A DNA stretch of 64,000 bases, taken from NCBI RefSeq assembly GCF_048544455.1, contig NC_133538.1, positions 24,819,469 through 24,883,468 of the forward strand, given 5' to 3'. Origin of the DNA: Silene latifolia (taxonomy: Eukaryota > Streptophyta > Magnoliopsida > Caryophyllales > Caryophyllaceae). The notes under the pieces were generated by a model. It was not told where the DNA came from, ran no database searches, and saw nothing but the letters and a program-made list of their open reading frames with translations. The translations under genes and the position numbers were made by a program. Below are positions 31,740 to 42,963 of the stretch, piece after piece; the first letter of the stretch is position 1; every line of letters begins with the position of its first letter.

Positions 31740-31932
31740 ACCGTAGCAACCAACGACCTAACTCTAGTTTTACAACTAGCAACCGCTTTAACCCTTTTCA
31801 AGTCAAGTTCTTCAACGCATTCTGATTTGAAATTGCATGTTTTATCGAGTCTAAGTTGCGGCACCTTGCCCCTTTTGAACGCCCTTTGATCTGTCAAAGG
31901 CAACATCCATTTGCACTGAAACAAAAACCCCT

Positions 31933-31979
31933 GAAGTACGAACATGGTTTGATTTCACCTCTTCAGGTGGATACGTAGG
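31933..31979 (+). ncRNA. Tat-type hairpin element, copy 1 (R5)
   Basis: The outer arms are TACG and CGTA. The inner arms TTCACCT and AGGTGGA (one G-U pair) enclose loop CTTC. GGTTTGATT lies between outer and inner 5' arms and AGGCAGTCC follows. See the other copies at 32041, 56805 and 58285. Whether it acts as RNA is inference. Confidence 0.6.
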
Positions 31980-32040
31980 CAGTCCCTCTTATACCTGAGG
32001 GATACAACCACAAAACCCAATCAAATTTACAAGACATTTC

Positions 32041-32090
32041 GAACTACGAACATGGTTTGATTTCACCGCTTCAGGTGAATACGTAGGCAG
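32041..32090 (+). ncRNA. Tat-type hairpin element, copy 2 (R5)
   Basis: Outer arms are CTACG and CGTAG. Inner arms TTCACC and GGTGAA enclose loop GCTTCA. The starts of copies 1 and 2 are 108 bp apart. Confidence 0.6.
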
Positions 32091-32569
32091 TCCTTTCTTA
32101 CACAAGAAGGATACAACCATCCCCAATATCAAAAATAACCGTCCCCATAATAAAAAAAAACCCCACATACAAAACATCCCCATCAAAAAAAAAGAAAGGG
32201 AAAACCATTCCCTTTCGCACAAAAATATACAAAAAAAAGAAGCCTTTCTCCCTTTCCACAAAAATCCCACTTTCCCAAGTGCAAATGTTTAGGACGATTC
32301 AAACCGAATTGCTTTTACAAAATGGATGGAAGAAATCAGCGTTCACAATTTCGACACGAGCAATCCTCGTATTTAATTAATAATGGGAGGGACTACAATT
32401 TCAACAACAAATAAAGCTCGACGAGTCTACAACTTGTCAAAGTTAAGGTGTCAACTAAAACACCTCACATAATAAAACTAGCACAAAACACACAAAACAT
32501 AGCTAGTACAACACAATAAAAACTCACAACACTAATACAACATAATAATAAAGCGGGTAATGGAGGTCT

Positions 32570-33752
32570 TCACTCTTCCATTCTACCCTTGCCTTTTCCT
32601 TCGGGGTACATCTTCCCCTTGTTCTTCTTGTTGGCCCGCCTAGCATGGATTTCCTCCTCGTAACGGATCCTCAACGGATCTAAGACGGCAACGGCCTCCG
32701 GTCTAGCACAAGACCCCATGTTCGGCCCAAAACGAGCCCATGTACGGCCCACCATATTCTTGGGACCCGAGCTTCTCCTCTTTGGTAGCCTCATCACGTC
32801 CGGGCTAGCTCCATCAACATACTCCTCAAAGAAGGCACGGTTAGCCTTGCCAACCTTTCGATACTTCAAGTCAGCAACCTCGTCCTTACGGAACTTGGAC
32901 CTCTCTTCCAAGGACGGAGCTCTTGACCACTTGACATAAGCGGGAGTCACCCAACGGACGTGAGGACCACCCTCTTCCGCTAATCTTGCGACCCAATAAG
33001 CCTTGGTGGAAGCAAAACTATCCGAGTACAACTTCTTCCTCATAGTAAGGTGACGGAAGGAATAAGAGGAAGAATCAGCCGGAGGCTCTACATACCTTAG
33101 CCTCTCCAATAGCCACACTTCGAGGATCCTTGGAGATCCAAACGAGGGAGCCTCCCCACAAGAACCCTTCTTGTCCAAAGCTTGGATGATCTCGCCAAGC
33201 ACCAACCATGATAGATCTCTACCATGCTCCATTTGCTCAACAACATGCACGAGGGTCATGCTGCCATAGCATTTTGGCCCCTCCTTCTTCAAAACATCAA
33301 CAAAGAGGTACACATGGAGAAGGCAAAAGGCAAGAGCCCTTCTCCTAGCCACCTCCGAAACATTGGCATATAATCGGTTTGAGAAGATGTTGATAAGAGC
33401 CAACATATCCACACCATGTGGAGCAAGAAGAAAGTTGGCTTGTCGACAAGCCCAACATTGAACGGAATTTCTCCTTGTAGCACAACCGAGTCAGAGGAAG
33501 CACCGGAACACAACTCGGCCACCCACCAATGGCTCCAACTTCTTTGGCAAGAGGACAAATTTCACATTTCGGGAAAACGAAAACATGGTGCTTCGAATCC
33601 CAAAACCTAGAGCATGCTTCAAGAAATGAGGATTGCACTTTAACTTGACGGAGCACCAACAATTGACCAACTCCCATGCAAATGAGTTGATACTTTTCGG
33701 GAGGCGACAAATCCCGGCACCATTGTCGCAACGCATTCTCAAAGGCATCCAT
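32570..33752 (-). pseudogene. R5 antisense gene, one frameshift
   Basis: This is a coding region of about 390 codons on the strand opposite to pol, between integrase and the 3' LTR. The likely start is the methionine at 33752 (MDAFENALRQWCRDLSPPEKYQ), because TATAAATA lies 87 bp upstream. The text (SFLEACSRFWDSKHHVF, CPLAKEVGAIGGWP) recalls a plant domain of unknown function (DUF7745, by memory) often found in retroelement contexts. Near 33420 the frame slips, and the rest (VDMLALINIFSNRLYANV onwards) runs to 32570 with a very basic tail. Tat elements are known to carry such antisense ORFs. The gene is antisense to the element transcript and could also produce an RNA that pairs with it. Confidence 0.6.
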
Positions 33753-33838
33753 GAAATATTTTTGTGGAAAAAGAAGAAGAAGTTTTGTAGAGATGTTTTT
33801 GTATTTCAGATGATGAAACAATGAAGCACAAACATCAC

Positions 33839-33846
33839 TATTTATA
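33839..33846 (-). promoter_or_regulatory. TATA box of the R5 antisense gene
   Basis: The minus strand reads GTATAAATAGTG, a canonical TATA box, 87 bp before the likely start codon, leaving a 5' UTR of about 50-60 bases. Confidence 0.55.
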
Positions 33847-33962
33847 CAAAAATAATCAGCTTGTTTTTCAGAAAAAAAAAGGAGAGCCGGCTCCCATCGC
33901 GAGGCCGCTCGCGCCTCTTCAGGCTCTCTCCCAGGATTCACGTTTTGACTTGTCACTTTCAA

Positions 33963-36484
33963 GTTGTGTTTTCTCCTGACACCTCAATCTTCCCGCCAGA
34001 ACGCTCGCGCCTCTTCAGGACGGTCCAGGACATTTTGTGTTTCCTCACACTCACATTTCCTTGCTTCCGCGTTTTACGAAATCCGACACGGTTTCCATGA
34101 TGCAGCTTTAAACATACGGATTTTTCTTTCTTTTTTTAAAGAGGGAAGGGCTAGTCGCCCCGATCCGCGACGGATCGTTTCCATTTCAATCAAAATTCCG
34201 AAATTTTTTTCGCTTTTTCGCAATTTTCCCAGCAAAAATAAAAATCGAAAATTGATAACACGACATCAGTTTTCCTCAAAAATTCAAGCACTCACAAATT
34301 CGAATCTCGACCTCACAAAAATCAAATCAAATACATTCGTAAAAATCTTTTCTAAAAATTCATCCCTGACAGTTTGAGTTTGAATTTTTCGAGTCACAAA
34401 TCAATTTCAATAATTCCGACGTAATTTAATTCACGACACGAATTACTTGCTCAAATTTTCAAATTAATTCCTTTTGAAGTCCAAACGAGACGACTTGTCG
34501 CGAAAATTTTCAAAATTCATTTCAAATTCCAAAATTTCAATTTTAACATCGCGTCTTCGCGGTTAAATTTTGTTTTCAATCAAATGCTTTTACGTGTTTG
34601 CGTTTATGTATACATGCTACCTGTTGCCTTTTTTCTACACTAACGATGCAGGAACTAGTGCAAAGCAGAAGGGGAAATAACAGCCGACAGCGCTTCTCCG
34701 AAACACAACACAAAAAAGCCAAAAATCACAAAATGAACCACAATCCAAAAACACATATATATAAACCGCCTCACGTAAAATACATCAACACATGTTTGAT
34801 ACAAACGACTGACCATACAAACAGGATCCAGTACATACATTTATCATACAGACACTGGCCTAAGACAACAAACTGGGGGCTACCCGCCACCTACCGAACT
34901 AAGCACTCCCTATCCTTTCGTTCGGAAAATAAAAGGAGCAACACGGGAAACAGAGGAGCAACAACGGAAGCAGAGGTGGTTACCATGACGGTAATACCTC
35001 GTTCCTGCTCCACGACAAAAAAGAAGATAGTGTCTGGCAGACTTTGGATTATAAGGAGGCCAAGGACCATGATGCGACGCACCACCCCGGTGTTGACCTC
35101 CAATCATCAGCTGCTCTGTCTATGAGCCACAACGAAAAGGACAAGCCAGCTATAACAGCCGCCTCCCCTTCTCAACGGATGCATCCTCTACCACCACTTC
35201 GGCTCCAGCAGCCTCCCCGGTATCTTCTGTTCCTACGGGATCATCCTCCTCCTCCAAGGCCTCCACAACAGACCCTATAGGTCCCAAATGGTCCCCTGCA
35301 ACCAAAGGCAAACAAAGAACGTCAGCCGAAATTTCGGCATTACGACGGCGTAAAATGGCGAAATCAAAAAAAAAAACCTGCAAAGCAGAACAAGGGCAAT
35401 CCCGCCCAAACCCAACCAGACAAAAACAATTCACAAAAAAAAAAAAACAACAAAACAGTTTACAAACAAAAATGCACAAAAGAACGACTCGCCCTTCTTT
35501 TCAAGCAAAAGACGAGTCAAAACAACCACAACAAAAAGAACGGCACCCCAAGACCCATACAAGGTCCACCAACAAACCAAAATACATTCCCAATACAATG
35601 GGGTATTTTCTACAGCTCAAAAAGGCAATTTTTACGCCAATTTGAGCACAAGCCGGTCAAAATTTCAAAATACGACCACAAAAGGCAACGTGATTTTATC
35701 ACACCTCAAAGCGACCTAAACTATCAATAAGGTCCATTTCAAGGCAAACTGACTCAATTCAAGCTCAAACAGACGCTTATTCTGTTAGACATAAGACCGT
35801 CACAAAAGGCAAAAATTTCAATTTTGCCCACAATACCCAACAAAGGCCCACAATGGAAAATAAGGCCTTTCCCGACTACAATGCAACCTAGTGGGACCCA
35901 TTACCCAAACAAATAAACTTGGCATTGTGAGATAAGACGGTTTCTCCACCTCACTCACGTTTTTCGAGCATAGGGAGCGGGAACGGGGACCAAAATGCAA
36001 ACTAAAAGCACCCCTATACTCCTAAACATGTTTCTAACCTAATGCAATCATCAATTTCGCTCGAAATGGGCTCAATCAAAAACGCCCAAATCGATTTTCT
36101 AGGGTAAAATTTTCGCCCTAATTAAATTTAGCTAAAGGACCAACAAATTCAAATAGATTTAAGAGGAAATACATACCTTGAGATGACATTGTTTATAATG
36201 GCACGAATGGAACACAAAGGTCCAACAATGGCGGATTTTTGTGTTTTGTCGAAAGGTTGAAGACGATATGTGAATGGTATGCGAACCATTCTCGCGTCTT
36301 TTACAGAAAAATAGGGAAGCTCCTTTGACTCGCCAGGTTGCTCGAGCCTCAATGAGGTGCTTCCTGCTCTTTCAGCGAAATTTTGGGCTTTGGCCCAATT
36401 TCCCGTAACAAACTTCAAGTTTTCAATGACTTCGTTAAGGACCGTCATTCTTCAAATGCAAAAACAAATAGTGAAATCAAAGTT
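33963..36484 (+). other. R5 non-coding 3' region
   Basis: There are 2.5 kb without a believable gene. The region contains GCTCGCGCCTC motifs (33907 and 34003 at its edge, a variant at 36342), a purine-tract-like ACTGGGGGCT at about 34873, and A-rich stretches. ORFs at 34598-35125 and 36149-36448 have no recognisable domain, biased composition and no promoter, and are left out. Confidence 0.65.
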
Positions 36485-37145
36485 CGCTATTTTCCTTTCA
36501 AATTTCAAGCAAACGGCGATCAAAACCGCCATTTTCAAATTCAAAAAGAATAATGGTGAAAATTCAAATTCACTATTTCTTCAAATTTCAAACGACAGCA
36601 ATTAAAACCGTCAATTTTCAAAAATAGTAGTGAAAATTCAAAATTCACTATTTCTTCAAATTTTAAACGACGGCAATTAAAACCGTCAATTTTCAAAAAT
36701 AGTAGTGAAAATTCAAAATTCACTATTTCTTCAAATTTCAGACGACGGGAATTAAAACCGTCATTTTCAAAATAATAGTTGGAAATTAAATTCCACTATT
36801 TTCACCACACATGTCAACGGCGGCAACATAAACCGTCGCTTCAAACGTAATAGTGAAGATTCCAAATTCACTATTTCCTTCACATGTCAACGGCGTCACA
36901 TAAACCGTCACCTCAAGCGTAATAGCAAAAATTCAAAATTCGCTATTTCTTTCAAAATTCAAACAAACGGCGATTAAAACCGCCACTTCAAGTTCAAAAA
37001 ACGGTAGTGAAGAATCAAAATTCGCTATTCCTTTAAATGTCAACAAGGGGGTCCCTCGCGGAACCCGCTTATTTAAAAAACAACGGTAGTGAGAATTCAA
37101 ATTCACTACTTCCACGGCGGCATCAAGAGTCCGCTATTTCCAAAA
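36485..37145 (+). repeat. 75-bp tandem array in R5, eight to nine degenerate copies
   Basis: Units begin CACTATTTC or CGCTATTTC at 36485, 36571, 36646, 36721, 36794, 36869, 36941, 37023 and 37104. The middle copies are 72-75 bp and the outer ones 81-86 bp. Each holds two potential hairpins: a GGCG-CCGCC-type one and a GTGAA-TTCAC-type one across the unit junction. Later copies drift, with arm changes often matched. Confidence 0.85.
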
Positions 37146-37191
37146 AAGCCCATCCAACACGGCTACTCTCACGGTCGATCAATTGATCCCA

Positions 37192-37555
37192 CCATGGCTG
37201 GCGAGCCTTAATACGCATCGCGGCTGGGGAACCCTCCTCATATACGCCCCATGGCTGGCGAGCCTTACAACGCGTCGCGGCTGGCGAGCCCTCCTCATAT
37301 ACGCCCCATGGCTGGCGAGCCTTACAATGCGCCACGGCTGGCGAGCCCTCCTCAGATACGCACCATGGCTGGCGAGCCTTACTACGCATCGCGGCTGGCG
37401 AGCCCTCCTCATATACGCCCCATGGCTGGCGAGCCTTACTACGCATCACGGCTGGCGAGCCCTCCTTATATACGCACCATGGCTGGCAAGCCTTACTATG
37501 CATCGCGGATGGCGAGCCCTCCTCATGTACGCACCACAGCTGGCGAGCCTTTGTC
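37192..37555 (+). repeat. 57-bp tandem array in R5, seven copies
   Basis: Units start with CCATGGCTGG (last copy CCACAGCTGG) at 37192, 37249, 37306, 37363, 37420, 37477 and 37534, exactly 57 bp each. Each unit has two GGCTGGCGAGCC half-units. Since 57 is a multiple of three, several frames on both strands stay open across the array. Those ORFs are by-products. A single related half-unit lies in R7 at 58451. Confidence 0.95.
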
Positions 37556-37860
37556 CGCAAGCGTGCGAGGACATATCCGAAGATGCCTCAGGTACGACTC
37601 CTTCTTATGGCTGGCGAGCCTTTGTACGTAGTCTAACGGACTTTAAACGACCCGCACGGACAATCGACAGACTCTAAGCTATTCCCGACGACAGGTCCTT
37701 GGCTCGTACCCTCAAGTCGCCTTGGCATCGCCCTTCCCGACGGCAGGTCCTTGGCCCGAATCCTTTCGAGCCGCCTTGACGTCGCTTGGGTCTCCGGGTT
37801 GTAATATTCGATTGACCTAGGGGCTCTACTTTGACTTTCGCCCTATCCAAGCCTCAGTCA

Positions 37861-37872
37861 AAGTGGGGGCTC
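37861..37872 (+). promoter_or_regulatory. R5 polypurine tract
   Basis: AAGTGGGGGCTC directly precedes the 3' LTR. R7 has the same tract at 58566-58578. Confidence 0.8.
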
Positions 37873-39010
37873 TGTAGATACCCAGTATCTGCTGAGACTC
37901 CAACAAACACCCGATGATTATCGGACTATAACATGCTTTGGAATCGCGGCGTTTGATCGACAATTTGTGTACAACTTTACGTCGGAAAACTTAAAACGAT
38001 TGCAAAAATAAAACATTTCAAAACTTTTCCAAAGTACATGGAGTGTTGAATGCACGATGACGGGGTCGCAATGACACTAACTAGAGTCAAAACCGACACC
38101 GGACCAAAAACCGACTCAAAAATTCAAATCCTGACTCCAACAACGAGTCAAACCGAGTCAACCACAAAAAACAAACCATTTCAAACCTTCAATACTAAGA
38201 TTTCCCGGATTCATGAATGGTCAAGTACCAAACATGTGACTACAAATCCTAAGATAGAACAAATCATGATTGCACTTGTGTGAAAGTGACAGGATAACTC
38301 GAAGACCCGCGACGTGGCTCGCGCCTCTTTGAGCAGCCCAGGTGGCCACGTCGCTCAAAACTCACACAACCACTCATTTTCCTATAAATACCCCTCAAAT
38401 GCCCCCATTTTAGAACTTACGCGAGTGTCCGCCCCCTCTTTTCTCCCTTAAAATTCTCGACTCGACTTCCTAAGTCACAATCCGACCACTTCGACCACTA
38501 CACCGTCACTAAACTTAATAAAACACTCTTTTTACTTACCAAAACGGTTTTAAACCGAGTCTTTTTCCGACCAAATGAGTTGTTACACTTACGTCGGTTT
38601 CTCGCCATAACCAAACATGTAAGTATGAGGGTGTAAAAATCCTTCTTTTATCATGTCTTTACTTGTTTTATGACTATAACATGCTAAATCATGCATAACA
38701 CGGTCCAAAACATAGGATAGACGAGCCAAAACTGAGTTTTGGCCTGAGACAGAAGCCCCTTGTTCTGCACAGAGGCTCTCGCCTCAATGGGGTGTCTAGG
38801 TCAGAACTCAACCGTGTTTGTTCTCGTCTTTCCCCTTTAATCTATTTTCATATTTGTAATTGGTTATTACCATTTCGAATATTTTCGAACCCTTTTATTT
38901 ATTTTTACAAGTTTTAACCATAAAACGTTTTTCACCCTTGGTTCTTAATACCCTGACGGTTTAATCCGTGTTTCGGTGATAATATTTGGTTAATAACATT
39001 TAAAAGGTAT
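37873..39010 (+). repeat. R5 3' LTR, first segment
   Basis: It starts TGTAGATAC like the 5' LTR, with TATA at 38383-38390. The R6 insertion follows. The LTR resumes at 48917, is split again by R7 at 49327, and ends at 61911-62751. The first five bases after each insertion are target duplications. Confidence 0.9.
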
Positions 39011-39699
39011 TGTTTTAGCAGGATTTTCCCTGAATGGGTCCGGCTTGTTTGAAGAATAAGATGGTTATCTAGCTCTATATGTTTGGAGTATTTATAAATG
39101 AATTACAAAGAAAGACTATGTAAAAAGAATATTGCTTATGCTATTTGAATAAACTGAATATAAGTTTGGTAATTGGATGATCGTAAAATAATAAGTAGTG
39201 AAGTAATCTTATATTGATGAATCGTGAATCAATTTACAAATGCTAGATCAGAATATTTATAGTCATAATTATGAACGTTGTATTGATCTCCAACGTTCTT
39301 CTCTTTTGTCGGGGTTGTTGCTTGGATTAATAGGGCGCATTCCCTATTAATTCGGTTGATCGGTTCTTCTCCAACTGATTCTTAGCCTTTTCCCCTTTTG
39401 CACGTCTAAGTTCATGGGTGATGTAGTCCCATAATTAGTCTTGGTCTTCCTTGAGAATAGGACACGGTTATTTGACTCATACAACTGTATTTCTTGTTTA
39501 TCTTCTTAATCCAGCCTGCTTTAATAATCTGCCAAGCTATTCTATACTGACCATCAGGCTTCTCTTCCAGGATTTAGTAGCCTTGCCATAATATTCTTCA
39601 ACAAAATAATAGTTAGATTTGTCCTGGTCTTTGTTTTCTTCAATCACCTTGTAAGGTCGGGCCGGTTATGGTCGAGGCCAGGTTAATCTGGGCCTAACA
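39011..39699 (-). repeat. R6 3' LTR (left copy)
   Basis: 689 bp, with a minus-strand TATA box (TATAAATA) at 39254-39261. No clear polypurine tract is seen next to it (39700 onward). Confidence 0.9.
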
Positions 39700-39896
39700 A
39701 TTGCCCTTGACATTTTACCCGTCTTTGGATCGAGGCCAGGGGTGAGATGTCAATTTTACCGGGTTGAATAATAAAGAGACTTACACTTAATCAATGACTC
39801 TTAGACTCCTAGTTACCGTTGAACACTATAACGGCTAGGTGATGTCATGCTGAGAGTTTTGCAATCCCTAGGGTTTTCATACCGTTATAGATTTTC

Positions 39897-39904
39897 TATA
39901 AATA
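39897..39904 (+). promoter_or_regulatory. TATA box of the R6 antisense gene
   Basis: TCTATAAATACGG lies 160 bp before the likely start codon at 40057, in the direction opposite to pol. Confidence 0.5.
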
Positions 39905-40056
39905 CGGTATTTAGGGCGAGGTTATTTTTCACCAAATTTCCTCCACTTTCTTTGCTAAGTATTCTTCCAAATTCTCCTCTATTTCCCGAACCTTGTTCTA
40001 ATTTATACTTTCTTAATAATTTCAATTTCATCACAATAAATCAAACATTCAGAGAT

Positions 40057-42170
40057 ATGGGAGCCAAGAAACGTCCTGCATCCCAGAGAGCTGCTGCTGC
40101 TATTGAGCCTGAACCCACAGACATCCAAGAGGAAGAGGTAAGGGAAATTGACCCTCCTGCTCGTGTTGTGGCTTTCAAGTATCAGGATTCTGTTTTTACT
40201 GCTCTTCAATCTCTGGATTCTTCTTTCCCTGAGGAGAATTTACTAAAAACAAACTATGACAAGATTCTAAGGGAGAAGAAAATAATTCCCGAATCTATTT
40301 GAGGTATGGATCCCCTCGAGTCTTGTCCTGGTCGGGCTAAATCGGGTATCACCTGGCTGGTTCTATATTTTTGAATGGGCGTTCAAAGCAGGCTGTAAGT
40401 TACCTTTTACTCCCTTGATGATTGATACCATTCGTGCTATGGAGGTGTCACCTTTTCAGATTATGCCAATGGTTTGGAAACTTGTCCATTCTATTGAAAA
40501 TTTATGTGCTAAACATAATCTTGTAATTACTATTAATGATATCAAAGCAGTTTATCATATGAAAAATCCTGTTGATGGTCGTTTTAATTTGAGAATAAAA
40601 TCGAAAATGTCTCCATTAATTACTAACTGGACTCGGAGATGATAAGAATTGGGCAAAGACTTTCCCGTTTGTCCTGACCGAGACTTTGGGATCAGGCTTT
40701 GATTATCTGAGATATCCTCCCTTGGAGAGTGGTAGGTTCCTTGTACTTTTTATTTTGCGATATATATTATATGAAATTAATGGATTCGATTCTTACCGTA
40801 ACTTTGACGGTTTTTGCGGCTCCCGATTGGAGTTGTGATCCCCTTGATGAGGAGGCCGTTTCCGGGATAGAAGCTTTCCTTGCTATTCCCGAGGAGGAGA
40901 GGACCTGGCCAACTAGTTTGGGCGGGGAGTTGTTGCCCCGTATATGAAGACCAAGCCGACTGGGGTCGAGTACCCAAAGGCAAGCCTAGTTCTACTGCTC
41001 TTTCCTGTACGTCTTCTGTATGCTTTTATGTTGGCCGTTATCTTCCTGTCGTTCTTTGCTTGATATTCACGTATATTTTTATATATTCAGTATTTAGGTC
41101 TTCTGCTAGGCTGGCTAGCTTTTCTGCAAAGGATTTGAAGGCTGGGGTGGCTAGGATTGCTGAACAGTCCAAGAGCCAGGAGGCTAGTGGGAGCGACAAA
41201 ACGCTTGATATCCTGGTTTCTGAGATTCAGCCTCTTCAAGATCCTCCCAGGGTAATTTCACCGGAGATTGTCCAGGCTCAGAAAAGAAAGAGGGAAGATG
41301 TTATCCTGGAAGAGGAGGAAGGAGAGAAACAGACCTATCCGCTCGGCCACACTCAGGAGTATAAGGCAAGTGCCTGCTAGGATTGATGACATGGATGATG
41401 CTCGGGCACGGATAGATGAGTTTTCTGCAAAGATGAGCGACCAGCTATTGTCTGCTAGTACCCTTGAGTCGTCTACCAGGGTGGTTTCTATTCTGACTTC
41501 TCTTGTAACAAGGGCTGCTGAACTTGCTTCCCAGGCTAGGGAGGTTAGTTGTAAAGGGATATTTTTAATTGTTTATGTGCTTTTTGTTTTACCTTGTATT
41601 TGGCTAATTGATTTCGTATGTATGTAGGGGTTGGATGCCGGGTCAAGCTCTTGCTTGTCGGCTTAGGGATGCCTGTGCCAAGGTTACTAATTTGGAGGAA
41701 AAACTGGATAGGCTAAACCGTGACCTGCACACATCCAAGGGTAATGAAGTGGTACTTCAATCTCGGTTGGGGACAAAATGACTAAGGAGGCGGTCGGGTC
41801 GCTGTAGTTTGTGAGGTAGCTGCAAAGAATGCCGAGAAGGTTGTCGTGCAAGAGTTGGAGGTGAGAAGCGGGCAATGCAAGATCAATTAAGAAAAACGAG
41901 GAGCTTGCTGCTGAAAAGGAGTTGGTGGAGGCGCGGTTGGTGATCTTTGCTCGGTACTTCTTCGGGAAAGGCCGGGTTGATGCTATGAGGATCCGAGAAT
42001 CGACCGGCTAATTGGAATCCGGACCGGATGAGATGGCTTTGGGCGCTCGGTATCCCGATTTGGCCAATATGGGTCAAGAAGAAGAAGTGGATTCTCCTCC
42101 TTCCAAGGCAAAGTCGATGATCGAAATGGCGGATGGTTGTGAGTCGGTCACTGGCTCAAAAATAGCTTAG
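40057..42170 (+). pseudogene. R6 antisense gene with intron-like gaps, broken
   Basis: The plus-strand coding text is opposite to R6 pol. It starts MGAKKRPASQRAAAA at 40057. A one-base slip near 40296 and another near 40630 break the first exon, whose text (FEWAFKAGCKLPFTPL, ENLCAKHNLVITINDIKAVYHM) recalls hypothetical plant proteins near retroelements. Segments around 40731-40820, 41010-41095 and 41545-41628 begin with GTA- or GTTA-like donors, and the latter two end in CAG or TAG, so they look like introns. The later exons are rich in Glu, Lys and Ala (coiled coil) and the last ends GCESVTGSKIA before a stop at 42168-42170. The exon edges are inference. Confidence 0.5.
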
Positions 42171-42963
42171 TTTTGTTTTTCTTTTTGGTTTTGGTTTATC
42201 CAGGGGAATGTCCCTGGAATGAATATTTAGAAACATTTTTTGACCCATCCAGGGGGGATGTTCCTGGAATGGATGTTTTTTAGGTGTGTGGTAAGGCCAT
42301 TTATTTTGGATGAATAAATATTTGGTCAAATTTTCTTCTTGTGTTTTCAAAAGGTGATGTTGAGTGTCTCTGGATCTGCCGATTATTCAACTGGGTCGGG
42401 GCGATTTTGTCTTTGGATCTCGCCGATTTAATGTGTTATGGGTGGGATCGTTGCACTGTCTGGGAGGGCTTATGTCCCTTGCACATGCTGGAGGGCTTAT
42501 GACCCATTTATGTTATACAATCCATGAATAGATTTTCCAGGTTTGTATGATAAGTTGAGCTCAGTATTATAAGGCCTGTTTTGCAATTGAATTTTGGATA
42601 TCGGTTGGATATTAGTTGAATGTTGGTGGGGTAGCCCCAATCTTTAAGATTTGTTTTAAATAGAATGCAGTATGTAAAAACAAGTATTGAAGATTCTACT
42701 TGGTAAAAATATGGGAACATAGATCAAGACTTGGGCACGTAATTTTGAAGAAATCATATATTGCATTTATTCACGTAATGGCAAGTATCATACATGTAAT
42801 TTCATATCAAGTTGGGCGGAAATGTGAATACGAAAATTATACAGAACCGGAAATATATTTTATATGTGGAATAATTTTAGGTGTGCAATGTTCCAAGCTC
42901 TTGGGATCATTTCGCCTTCCAGGGTTTGTAATCTGTAGGCTCCCCGGCCGACTATTGAGTCAA
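42171..42963 (+). other. R6 spacer between convergent genes
   Basis: This AT-rich stretch between the antisense gene and the integrase end has no gene. A short repeat, TCCAGGGG followed by ATGT-CCTGGA text, occurs twice near 42200-42260. Confidence 0.6.

Larger units (their letters stand above)
31740..32569 (+). other. R5 region after integrase, non-coding
   Basis: This stretch contains two copies of the covarying hairpin (31933-31979 and 32041-32090), A-rich DNA and no gene. Confidence 0.7.

Noticed and set aside
34598..35479. Several ORFs in the R5 3' region
   Set aside because: Overlapping frames on both strands, biased composition, no domain and no promoter. Treated as non-coding.
37123..37677. 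Long overlapping ORFs on both strands across the 57-bp array
   Set aside because: The unit length is a multiple of three and free of stops, so open frames arise automatically. There is no promoter, domain or plausible start.
42200..42960. Possible host gene between R6 integrase and the antisense gene
   Set aside because: Only short frames without domains; the stretch is bounded on both sides by R6 parts.
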